Position numbers and translations under genes: made by a program. Below are positions 18,700 through 26,957 of a stretch of DNA of 64,000 bases, in pieces. Position 1 is the first letter of the stretch. Each line of letters opens with the position of its first letter. The notes below the pieces were generated by a model. The model made no database searches and was not told the origin of the DNA. It saw nothing but the letters and a program-made list of their open reading frames with translations. The stretch is from CAWCGU01 sp963795195 (GTDB lineage Bacteria > Actinomycetota > Thermoleophilia > Solirubrobacterales > 70-9). The stretch is from positions 1,364,001 through 1,428,000 of the forward strand of contig CAWCGU010000006.1 of the NCBI GenBank assembly GCA_963795195.1, given 5' to 3'.

Positions 18700-19507
18700 G
18701 TGGTGATCCCGACCCGTGACCGGCCGGAGAGCCTGCGCGCCTGCCTGGATGCGCTCAGCCGCCAGGATCTTCCCGACCTCGATCTCGTCGTGGTTGACGA
18801 CGCCGCCGGGATCGGGCGCCCCTGTGGCCATGCCCTCCCAGGCGCGGCTGGTTCGGACTTCGGGAGCCGGCCCGGCCGCAGCGCGCAACGCCGGCACCCG
18901 CGCCGCGCGCGGAGAGGTGATCTGCTTCATCGACGACGACTGCGAGCCCGAGCCCGGCTGGGCGCGCTCGCTCGCCGGGGCAGCGGCCGCGGCGGGAGCG
19001 GCGGCCGGAGTGACCGTGGCCGCCGCCGGCTCAAACAGCTTCGCGCGCGCCTCCCAGGCGCTCACCAACGAGCTTCAGCGAAGCTCGCTGATGCCAGACG
19101 GAAGACTCGGATTCGCGCCGACCTGCAACCTCGCCGTCCGCCGTGAGACCCTCGACGAACTGCCCTTCGACGAAGGCTTTGCAGCCGCCGCCGGAGAGGA
19201 CCGGGAGTGGTGTGCGAGGGCTGCCGCGATCGGATTCGGTCCGCGCTTCGAGCCCACGGCGGTGGTCCGGCACCGGCCGCGGGCGGACGCCGCGGCTTTC
19301 GCGCGCCAGCAACTGCGCTACGGAAGCGCCGCGCTTCGCTTCCGCGCCCTCGACAAAGCCGGCGCCGGCGCCCGGCTGGGGCCGGCCCGCATCGCCAGGC
19401 TGGCGCTGCGCTCCGGCCCCGCGGTCGGCGGGCTGATCGCCGGCGCTCAGCTGCTGATCGTCGCCGGCATGACGAGCGAGGCGCTGCGCTCAACTCGCGC
19501 CTCCTGA
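18700..19507 (+). CDS. GT2-family glycosyltransferase, frame broken
   Basis: VIPTRDRPESLRACLDALSRQDLPDLDLVVVDDA begins in one frame and continues as GAGPAAARNAGTRAARGEVICFIDDDCEPEPGW in the next. Removing one base at about 18805-18820 (GCCGGGATCGGGCGCC) joins them to 269 codons. The DDD of FIDDDCE is the nucleotide-sugar/metal motif of GT-A enzymes, and GEDREWCARA the acceptor-side ED motif. Start uncertain: GTG 18700 follows AGGAG by 11 bp, while a GTG at 18655 would overlap the divergent surE start. Specificity unknown; probably works with the neighbouring glycan genes. Confidence 0.7.
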
Positions 19508-21022
19508 GCGGCCCGCGGCACGAGCAGGGGAGTTCCCGGCAGGCCCAGCGTCTCCCCGCTGAGCACCTGCGCCACGGTCGCCGCGACGTCGATCAGGCGC
19601 GGCTGGGATACGTCGACCCGCCAACCGCGATGCCCCCGGAGCGAGCAGCGCCCAGGCGTCGTTGGCCGTGTGGTTGCCAGACCGTCCGCTGCCGGCGCCG
19701 CGGCGCCGGACCTCACCGAAGCGAGCCGAGCGCACGCCGGCGAGGGCCGTCGCCGGGCTCTCGCTCCAGTGGACCACGAGATCGGGCAGCCGTCCGGCGG
19801 CACTGCCGCGGTAGCGCGCGGCGGTGCGCTCGACCGCCGCCACCGCCGGCCCGCCGTCGAGATCCTCGAAGTCGCGCAGCCCCTGCTCGATCTCTTCCAT
19901 CAGGCCGTCGGCCTCGCCGGGGTCGACGATGCCGTCACGCTCGCGACCGCGCAGGTTGAGGCGCAGGTATCCCTGGTTGTCGGCTGGATGGGCGAAGGCT
20001 CGCGTCGTGGACCAATCGAGGCCGCTCAGCTCCAGCCGCGAGGTCAATTCGAGCGCCGCCCGGCGCGGCAGCGCCGCGGCGACAGCGGAGCGGACTCCGG
20101 CCGGAACGGCTGCCGCGCAGCTTCCAGACGGCCGCCCGCCTCGTCCGCTCCCGCCGGCGCGGGCCCGCCGCGCAGCACGGCCTCGAGCATTCCCGGCAGC
20201 AGGTCGGCGCGGCTCGTGTTGACGTCCATGCCGACCGCCGAGGTGACGATCACGTCGCAGTCATCTCGCGAGCGCAGCCAGCACCCGGGAGATCGCGGCG
20301 TCAACGGCCGCGTAGACGTCTTCGAGCGCCGACTCGAGAGCGGAGCGCCGGTTCACATCAAGGTTCTCGGCGCCCAGCTGGGAGAGATCCCAGAACTGGT
20401 GGCCGGCCATGTGCGAAGCGCTGAAGGTCAGCCAGACGAGGTCGAACGAGTCCCGTCGCAGGTATCGCAGCGCGGCGTCGGCGACGCGGCCGGGCGCGGC
20501 CACGAGACGCCGCTGAAGGCGGGCCAGCTGAGCGGATCGGGGGCGCCCGAAGACCTCCGTCGCCGTCGGGGCGCGCCCCTGGCGCATCGTCAGCCGTGGC
20601 CGGGCGCCGCGCGGGCGTGACCAGGCAGGCAGCACGACTCGCTCCTTGAAGCCGACACCGCTGATCGCGAGACCGTCGATCTGCCGCGGCGGGCGGCACT
20701 CGTAGGGATCGATCGCCAGCGTTCGCAGGCCCCTGACCGCCAGCCGCTCCCAGATCGCCGGAGGCGCGGGGAAGGCTGTTGCGTAGTGCGCTCGCTGCGT
20801 CGCCGGGTCCCACTGGAAGGGGTAGAAGATGCCGTGGTCGGCGAGCTCGACGCCGCTGTAGAGGCTGTAGAAGGCGCCCGCCGCAAAGTCGCGCGCCGGG
20901 GTATCGAGTTGGAGTCGAACGCCCCGCTCCTGCAGCGAAGCGAGCCCGGCAAGCCGGCCCGAGGCGAGCATGCGCTCGAGGATGCTGACGCTCACCGAAT
21001 CGAAGACGAGCACGGCGATCAT
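19447..21022 (-). CDS. Alkaline-phosphatase-superfamily enzyme (phosphodiesterase/nucleotide-pyrophosphatase-like), frame broken four times
   Basis: It starts MIAVLVFDSVSVSILERMLASGRL, the N-terminal metal-Asp strand of the superfamily. It continues through GVRLQLDTPARDFAAGAFYSLYSG, GFKERVVLPAW, LVWLTFSASHMAGHQFWD, CDVIVTSAVGMDVNTSRADLLPGML, FAHPADNQGYLRLNLRGRERDGIV, LPDLVVHW, NDAWALLAPG and PRLIDVAATVAQVLSGE. Removing one base near 20265-20272, 20121-20145, 20112-20118 and 19616-19622 gives exactly 524 codons. The YLRLNLRGRE element resembles enzymes that add or remove phospho-groups on surface glycans. Start ATGA overlaps the Gfo/Idh stop. The 3' end overlaps the convergent GT2 gene by 61 bp, so the exact C-terminus is unsure. 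Confidence 0.7.
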
Positions 21023-21972
21023 GGCGCCGCCGCCGTTTGGACCGCCGCCGCCACGACCCCGCCACCGGCCGCCGCCGATTCGCGCACCGCCTCGAGGATC
21101 CTCATCGCCGCCAGGCCGTCGCGCGCGGTCGCGAGCGGCCGGGGCCCGGGGGCTGGCCCGGGGGCTCCCTGAGCGCAGGCGGCAAAACACTCGAGCTGGC
21201 GCGCCAGGGACTCGATCAGAGGATGGCGAGAGCCGGGCAGGCGCCCGCGGATCGCCGCCAGCGCGCCGCCTTGCGCGCTTGACGCCAACAGCCGGCCGTC
21301 GGCGTCGCGCAGCTGCACCCGCTCGCGCCAGGGCCGGTCAGACGAGCAGCTGACCTCGGCTCGCAGGCGCTCGCCGACGAGCTCGAACCTGGCCCTCGTC
21401 GGCTCGACCTGCGCCGCCTCGACTCGCGGCGGCGTCTCGCCCAGGCCCAGGCAGATTGCGAGGTCGATCAGATGGATGCCGACATCGGCGAGCGCGTCAT
21501 CGTCGACTTCGACCGGCCGCCAGGAGCGCCGCCTGTAGTCGAGTTGCAGGCGCAGCCGTAGCCCGTCGCCATTGCGAACCGGGCGCAGGCGCGGCAGATG
21601 GCTGAAGCGGCGGTTGAACCCGATCCAGGGCTGCGGGTCCAGATCCGCAAGCAGGGCGGCTGCGGCTGCGTCCTCGGCCGGGGGCTTCTCGACGAGCGTC
21701 GCGAATCCCGCGGCCGGCCAAGAGCGAGGCCGCATCGAGGTGGCTCGCGCGGCGGGGACGCGACGACGACACCGTCGAGCCCGCCGGCATCGAGCATCGC
21801 CTCGAGCGTGCGGTGGATCTCGGTTTCGGCCCCGACCAGCTCGCTCGGCGCGATCGCGGCGCTGCGCGGCGGGTTCGGCCAGCGCGACAAGCTCGACGGC
21901 CGGGCTGGAGGCGATGGCGGGCAGGTAGCCGGCCTGCGCGAGGCGTCCGAAGCCGACCAGCCCGAGCCGCAT
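21019..21972 (-). CDS. Gfo/Idh/MocA-family oxidoreductase, frame broken three times
   Basis: The Rossmann start is MRLGLVGFGRLAQAGYLPAIA. The chain then moves through three frames: AETEIHRTLEAMLDAGGLDGVVVASPP, ASHLDAASLLA and GFATLVEKPPAEDAAAA, where EKP is the family catalytic Lys motif, then WIGFNRRFSHLPRL, DDALADVGIHLIDLAICLG and the alpha/beta C-terminal domain. Removing one base near 21865-21876, 21741-21760 and 21714-21719 gives 317 codons. Such enzymes oxidise or reduce NDP-sugars or cyclitols with NAD(P). Coupled by ATGA to the phosphatase-superfamily gene; follows the GT2 gene by 8 bp. Confidence 0.75.
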   Translation of the reverse strand: MRLGLVGFGRLAQAGYLPAIASSPAVELVALAEPAAQRRDRAERAGRGRNRDPPHARGDARCRRARRCRRRVPAARATSMRPRSWPAAGFATLVEKPPAEDAAAAALLADLDPQPWIGFNRRFSHLPRLRPVRNGDGLRLRLQLDYRRRSWRPVEVDDDALADVGIHLIDLAICLGLGETPPRVEAAQVEPTRARFELVGERLRAEVSCSSDRPWRERVQLRDADGRLLASSAQGGALAAIRGRLPGSRHPLIESLARQLECFAACAQGAPGPAPGPRPLATARDGLAAMRILEAVRESAAAGGGVVAAAVQTAAAP

Positions 21973-21980
21973 CGATCCGC

Positions 21981-22916
21981 TCACGCGTCCCCACCGCCCC
22001 GTGCCCGAGCCGCCGCCAGCGCGGAGCCGATTCCCGCCGGCACGGAGGCGATCGCGACCAGCTCGTGGGTGACCAGCAGCGGCGGGCCGGCGGCCAGCAG
22101 CGCCGGCCCTCCGCGGCTGGCGAGCAGGGCGTAGAAGTCCGCGTTCAAAGCCAGCTGGGCAAGCCCCGCGGCCGCCGCCGCGCGCGGGCGACGGCCGATC
22201 AGCGCGGCGACCAGCGCCAGCGAGCTGAGCGCGCTCAGCCGGCGGCGCGGGCTGAGGTTCAGGCCCCGCGCGACCCGCCCGTTTTCGACCTGCAGCCGCA
22301 CCCACGGAACGCCGCGCCGCGCGAAGTCCGTGTGCAGCATCGAGCCGAGCGTCCAGCGCTTGAGGTGGCGCCCGCGGATCCCGGGGTCCAGGCGCACGCG
22401 CCCCCCGGCGGCACGAAGGCGCATCCCCAGTTCGATGTCCTCGACCGAGGGCTCGGCAAACCTGGTGGCGTCGAAGCCGCCGACGCGCTCGAAGTCGGTG
22501 GCGCGGACGGCGCCGAGGCCTGCCCAGAAGGTCTCGGCCGGCCCCTCGGCCGAGGTGTGGACGTGATGGTGGAGCAGGTTGCGAAACCGCGAGACGAGCG
22601 ACGGGCCCGGCGGCCGGTCGTCGTAGGCCCCGAAGACCGCCGCGAGCTCGGGGTCCTCTGCGAAGTTCCGGCTGATCAGCGCCAGCGCGTCGTGATGGAC
22701 CTCGACGTCGGCGTCGACGAAGACGAGGATCTCACCACTCGCCCTGCCGGCTCCGGCGTTGCGCGCCGCCGCGGGCCCGGTGCCCGGCGGCTGATCGATC
22801 ACGAGCAGCTCGGCCGGGGGACTCTCGCCACCCCGCACGGCCGCGAGGCAGCGCTCAAGCGTTTGCGGCCGGTTGGTGGCGGCAACGACGACCGAGATCA
22901 CAGGGGAGGACGGCAT
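21981..22916 (-). CDS. GT2-family glycosyltransferase with C-terminal membrane segments
   Basis: About 311 residues from ATG 22916 (MPSSPVISVVVAATNRP); an ATG at 22934 is equally possible. The GT-A core has GTGPAAARNAGAGRASGEILVFVDADVEVHHDA (DAD metal motif) and, further on, EDIELGMRLRAAGGRV (ED...) typical of inverting GT2 enzymes. Residues after about 225 are Ala/Leu-rich and hold two or three membrane segments. First gene of a GT2 - Gfo/Idh - phosphatase-superfamily operon; divergent from the flavoprotein gene, sharing a short control region with an iron-box-like palindrome. Confidence 0.85.
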   Translation of the reverse strand: MPSSPVISVVVAATNRPQTLERCLAAVRGGESPPAELLVIDQPPGTGPAAARNAGAGRASGEILVFVDADVEVHHDALALISRNFAEDPELAAVFGAYDDRPPGPSLVSRFRNLLHHHVHTSAEGPAETFWAGLGAVRATDFERVGGFDATRFAEPSVEDIELGMRLRAAGGRVRLDPGIRGRHLKRWTLGSMLHTDFARRGVPWVRLQVENGRVARGLNLSPRRRLSALSSLALVAALIGRRPRAAAAAGLAQLALNADFYALLASRGGPALLAAGPPLLVTHELVAIASVPAGIGSALAAARARGGGDA

Positions 22917-22947
22917 TTCGGCAAGCCTAGCCATATGCTGGCGCAAG

Positions 22948-22961
22948 TTAGGTATGCCTAA
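22948..22961. promoter_or_regulatory. Single DtxR/IdeR-like palindrome at flavoprotein start
   Basis: TTAGG-TATG-CCTAA, the same TTAGG-N4-CCTAA pattern as in the boxes at 25821. It overlaps the ATG of the flavoprotein gene and lies 32 bp upstream of the GT2 start, so binding could repress both divergent genes. Confidence 0.45.
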
Positions 22962-24483
22962 GACGGTCGAGACCAACGGACGCGGGCCCGGCACGGACGA
23001 GCCCGTCGTCGCGGTGCTCGGCGGGGGCCCCGCCGGCCTGACCGCCGCCTATGCCGCGTCGCAAGCGGGCCGGCGCGCGATCCTGGTCGAGGCAGGCCCC
23101 AACGTCGGCGGCCTCGCCCGCACGGAGGTTCGCGACGGCTACCGCTTTGACCTCGGCGGCCACCGCTTCTTCACCAAGAACACCCAGGTGCAGGCACTCT
23201 GGCAGCAACTGCTCGGGCCCGAGCTGCTGACTCGTCCGCGCCTCTCGCGCATCTACTGGCGCGGCCGCTTCATCGACTACCCGCTCAGCATCGCCGACGT
23301 CGTTGGAAAGGTCGGGCCCGCGGAGCTCGGCCGCTGCGCAGCCTCATACGCCGGCGCCCGGCTGCGGCCGCGCCGCGAGGCCGAGAGCTTCGAGGATTGG
23401 GTCACGCAGCGTTTCGGCAAGCGCCTCTTCAAGCTCTTCTTCGACTCCTACACGGAGAAGGTCTGGGGAGTGCCGACCTCTGAGATCCGGGCCGAGTGGG
23501 CCGCCCAGAGGATCCGCGACCTCTCGCTCGGGAGGGCGGTTCGGGCGGCGCTTCCGGGCGGGCAGCGATCGCGCCCGCACAGCCTGATCGAGAGCTTCAG
23601 CTATCCGCGGCTCGGCCCCGGCCAGATGTGGGAGCAGATGGCCACCGAGATCAAGCGCTTCGGCTCCGAGGTGCGGACCGAGACGGCGGTCACCGGTCTC
23701 GCGCTCGATGGTGCCGGGGTCCGCGGAGTTCAGACGACGGCTGGATTCATCGAGACCAGCGAGGTGATCTCGTCGCTGGCCCTGCGCGACCTGCCCGCGA
23801 TGGCAAGCCCCGGCGCGCCGAGCGAAGTGCTGGCCGCGGCCTCCGGGCTGCGCTACCGCGATTTCCTGACCGTGGCCCTGCTCGTGCGCGGCGACGACCT
23901 CTTCCCCGACAACTGGATCTACGTGCACGAGCCCGACGTCAAGGTCGGCCGCATCCAGAACTACCGGTCGTGGAGCCCGTCGATGGTTCCCGCAGGCGGC
24001 CATGGATGCGTCGGACTGGAGTACTTCTGTTTCGAGGGCGATCAGCTCTGGACCTCACCCGACTCCGATCTGGTCGAGCTGGCCATCGACGAACTCGATC
24101 GTCTCGGCCTGGCGGCTTCAGACCGGGTCGAGCGTGGCCACGTCGTGCGCGTGCCGCGCGCCTACCCGATCTACGACCGTGAGTACGAGCGGCGGCTGAG
24201 CGTGATCCGCGGCTGGCTCGACGGCATCGACGGCCTTCAGCAGATCGGCCGCAACGGCCTGCACCGCTACAACAACTCCGACCACTCGATGCTGACCGCA
24301 CTGCGGGCGGTGGAGAACCTCCACGGCGCCGACCACGACGTCTGGTCCGTGAACGCGGACGAGGTCTACCTCGAGGAGAGCGGACCCACGGAGCAGCCCT
24401 ATCGACTGGCGCCTGAGACCCCCGTGATGCGGGCGGAGGCCGAGCCGGTCGGGATCCCGGAACCGGCACACGAAGCGGTGTAG
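22954..24483 (+). CDS. FAD-dependent UDP-galactopyranose-mutase/protoporphyrinogen-oxidase-like flavoprotein
   Basis: 509 residues from ATG 22954. The N-terminal dinucleotide fold is VVAVLGGGPAGLTAAYAASQAGRRAILVEAGPNVGGLARTE, followed by FDLGGHRFFTKN (second FAD motif of the mutase/PPO-like group), DWVTQRFGKRLFKLFFDSYTEKVWGVP, EWAAQRI, and a C-terminal FAD segment GLHRYNNSDHSMLTALRAVENL. Proteins of this type in glycan loci are proposed mutases or oxidoreductases of sugar or lipid-linked intermediates. The neighbours (GT2, Gfo/Idh, GT-C-like) support a cell-envelope role. The exact reaction is unknown. Its 3' end overlaps the convergent membrane gene by 85 bp. Confidence 0.8.
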   Translation: MPKTVETNGRGPGTDEPVVAVLGGGPAGLTAAYAASQAGRRAILVEAGPNVGGLARTEVRDGYRFDLGGHRFFTKNTQVQALWQQLLGPELLTRPRLSRIYWRGRFIDYPLSIADVVGKVGPAELGRCAASYAGARLRPRREAESFEDWVTQRFGKRLFKLFFDSYTEKVWGVPTSEIRAEWAAQRIRDLSLGRAVRAALPGGQRSRPHSLIESFSYPRLGPGQMWEQMATEIKRFGSEVRTETAVTGLALDGAGVRGVQTTAGFIETSEVISSLALRDLPAMASPGAPSEVLAAASGLRYRDFLTVALLVRGDDLFPDNWIYVHEPDVKVGRIQNYRSWSPSMVPAGGHGCVGLEYFCFEGDQLWTSPDSDLVELAIDELDRLGLAASDRVERGHVVRVPRAYPIYDREYERRLSVIRGWLDGIDGLQQIGRNGLHRYNNSDHSMLTALRAVENLHGADHDVWSVNADEVYLEESGPTEQPYRLAPETPVMRAEAEPVGIPEPAHEAV

Positions 24484-25799
24484 CTCCACCCCCCGTCGAG
24501 CTCGGAGATGAACGCGCCCTTGCCCTTCAGCGGCGCGCGGGAGACGTAGACGGCCGACATCGGCAACTCGAGTCGCCAGGCGAGCGCGGTTTCGTCCTCC
24601 AGCCGGGAGATGACAGGGGGACCGCAGGCGGTGAGCGCCTCGCGACCGGCGTCATCCACCAGTTCGAACAGGGCTCGCTGCCGTTCTTCGGTGTCACGAG
24701 CGACCTGCAACTCAGCGTCGATCTGCGATGCGCGCTGGATGGACTGGGCGGCAAGCGCAATCCCGACAAGCAAGATCGCCGTGGCGGCGGCCACGGCGCC
24801 GCGGCCTTCCCTGCTGCCCAGCGCCGCGAGCGCCGTTGCGCCGGCCCGGGCGATTCCGACCGCACCCAGCACCGTCACGATCGCCGCCGCCGGCGCGAAG
24901 AACCGCGGCAGTCCGGCGAATCCGGCGGCGGCCATGACGGCGACGATCCCGATCCAGGCGAGAGCGCCGGCCGCGAGGACCGGGATTCGGCGCTCGCGAT
25001 CGCGAGTGGCCACGCCGACAGAGAACACCGCCCCGAACCAGAACGCCGCCAGCGGCAGCTCCAGCGCGCGCCCGAATGCTTCGATCGCCTCGGCGAACGC
25101 CTCCCCCTCGCCGCCGCGGGCCCGCTCGGCGCCCGTCAGAGCGTCGCCGGACCCGAGCAGATCGCCGGCGAGCCAGAGCACCGCCACCGCGGCCACGCAG
25201 ATGGCGATCGCAGCGCGTTCCTCGCGCCGCCGCCAAAGGTGAACGGCGTACAAGGCAAGGAACGGCCAGGCCTCGGGGCGCAGCAGCGCCGCAGCACCTG
25301 CAAGCACCAGGGCCGCGCGCCTGCCGCCCGCGAGACCGCGCTCCACGGCGGCCAGCACCAAGGCCACGAGCAGCGGCTCGGCGAGGCCGCCGGCAAACTG
25401 GCGCGACCAGGGCGTGATTTCGTCCGCGAACAGCGCCAGCCCGAAAAAGGCGATCGCCGCCGCGACGATGCGCTCGCCGAGCGGGCGCTTCCCGGTGAGT
25501 CGCCAGGCGAGCAGCGCTGTGATCGCAAGGGCCGCGATCCCGCCCGCGCGAGCGAGCAGCAGCCAGGCGTCCGGAGCGGCGTCACCCAGCGCGCTGAGCG
25601 GCAGCGCGGCAACCGCCGGCAACGGCTTCCAGGAAGGACCGCCAGAAGTGTCGAGGTCGAAGCCCGCCAGCTCCCGGCCCCAGATCAGCCAGCCCCAGGG
25701 GTCATAGACGGGACCGAACGGGAGCAGCAGCGAGACGGCGGCCACGGCGAGCGCGAACCCGGCGATCGCCGGGTACGGATTTGTTCGCAGATACCGCAT
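24399..25799 (-). CDS. Polytopic membrane protein, GT-C glycosyltransferase-like
   Basis: 466 residues from ATG 25799 (a TTG at 25817 is also open). Ten or more hydrophobic segments, with the short extracytoplasmic first loop carrying PVYDPWGWLIWGRELAG, a D-x-W pattern like the acidic motif of GT-C enzymes that use polyprenyl-phosphate sugars. The C-terminal 90 residues are soluble. Likely moves a sugar onto a glycan or protein outside the membrane (inference). Its start lies 22 bp from the tandem iron boxes, so it may be iron-regulated together with the divergent transporter. Confidence 0.7.
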   Translation of the reverse strand: MRYLRTNPYPAIAGFALAVAAVSLLLPFGPVYDPWGWLIWGRELAGFDLDTSGGPSWKPLPAVAALPLSALGDAAPDAWLLLARAGGIAALAITALLAWRLTGKRPLGERIVAAAIAFFGLALFADEITPWSRQFAGGLAEPLLVALVLAAVERGLAGGRRAALVLAGAAALLRPEAWPFLALYAVHLWRRREERAAIAICVAAVAVLWLAGDLLGSGDALTGAERARGGEGEAFAEAIEAFGRALELPLAAFWFGAVFSVGVATRDRERRIPVLAAGALAWIGIVAVMAAAGFAGLPRFFAPAAAIVTVLGAVGIARAGATALAALGSREGRGAVAAATAILLVGIALAAQSIQRASQIDAELQVARDTEERQRALFELVDDAGREALTACGPPVISRLEDETALAWRLELPMSAVYVSRAPLKGKGAFISELDGGWSYTASCAGSGIPTGSASARITGVSGASR

Positions 25800-25820
25800 C
25801 GAGGCGTAGATTGGCAATAA

Positions 25821-25851
25821 TTAGGCTCGCCTAACGGTTAGGGGTACCTAA
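25821..25851. promoter_or_regulatory. Tandem DtxR/IdeR-like iron boxes
   Basis: Two copies of TTAGG-N4-CCTAA: TTAGG CTCG CCTAA (25821-25834) and TTAGG GGTA CCTAA (25838-25851), repeat spacing 17 bp. This matches the first 14 positions of the DtxR/IdeR 19-mer (TTAGGTTAGCCTAACCTAA). They sit between the iron(III)-type ABC transporter and the divergent GT-C-like gene, where an iron-bound repressor would shut both off. Confidence 0.75.
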
Positions 25852-25894
25852 TTGCCTCTGCGATCCCCCAGGCCCGCCGGCCTCAAGACCGACC

Positions 25895-26957
25895 ATGACT
25901 CCCAAATCAATGATTTCCAATCGACGTGTGCGGCCGCTGATCGCCCTGCTCGTCACGCTCGCTAGCGCGGTTCTGGCCGCCTGCGGCGGCAGCGCCGAGG
26001 AAGGAACCGGCTCCGGCGACGATCCCGGCCCGGAGGGCGTCACGGTCTATTCGGGGCGCTCCCCCGGCCTGATCGGCCCGGCTATCGACCTCTACGAGGC
26101 GGACAAGGGCGTTGACGTTCAGGTGCGCTTCGGCGAGAGCGCCGCCTTCGCTTCGACCCTGATCGAGGAGGGCGAGAACACGCCGGCCGACGTCTTCTAC
26201 AGCCAGGATGCGGCGTCGCTCGACGCGGTCGCCGCCGAGGGGCTACTGGCCGAACTCCCCAACGACATCCTCGAGGAGGTGCCGCGCGCGCTACCGGTCC
26301 ACAGACGGCTACTGGGTCGGCACCTCGGCGCGCGCCCGGGTCGTCGCCTATGACGGGACGGTGCTCGAGCAGTCCGATCTGCCCGCCTCCGTGCTCGACT
26401 TCGCCGATCCCGAGTGGGCCGGTCGGGTGGGCTGGGCGCCAACCAACGCCTCGCTTCAGGACTACGTGACGGCGCTGCGCCTGATCGAGGGCGAGGAAGT
26501 GGCCCGAGCCTGGCTCGAGGGCATGGTCGCCAACGGGACGCAGGCCTACGAAAGCAACGTGCCCGTCCGTGACGCGATCGCCGCCGGCGAGATCGAGGTC
26601 GGCCTGATCAATCACTACTACGTGGCGCAGGCGATCGCCGAGCAGGGCGAGGACTATCCCGTCGAGATCTACTTCCCGCCGGACGACCTGGGGTCGATGA
26701 TCAACGTCGCCGGCGCCGGCGTGCTCGAGTCGAGCGAGCGCAAGCAGGAAGCCTTCGACTTCATCCGCTTCATGCTCGCCGGCGAAGCACAGGAATACTT
26801 CGTCGAGAGCTCGAAGGAGTACCCGACGGTGCCCGGCGGGCCCGAGCCGGCAGGCGCAGTGCCGATCGCTCAGATCCCGGCGCCCGAGCTGGATCTCTCT
26901 TCACTTACCGACCTTCGAGGCACGGTCGAACTGATGCAGGAGACGGGAGCGCTTTAG
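25895..26957 (+). CDS. Iron(III) ABC transporter substrate-binding lipoprotein, frame broken
   Basis: Signal peptide with lipobox LAAC-G near residue 30, then VTVYSGRSPGLIGPAIDLYEADKGVDVQVRFGES, the opening of FbpA/FutA-type ferric-binding proteins. After EEVPRA the frame is lost; removing one base within the GCGCGCG run at about 26281-26300 joins it to RSTDGYWVGTSARARVVAYD, LIEGEEVARAWLEGMVANG, LINHYYVAQAI and a normal C-terminus (354 codons). It captures iron outside the membrane for the permease. The next gene starts directly at 26958. Confidence 0.85.
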
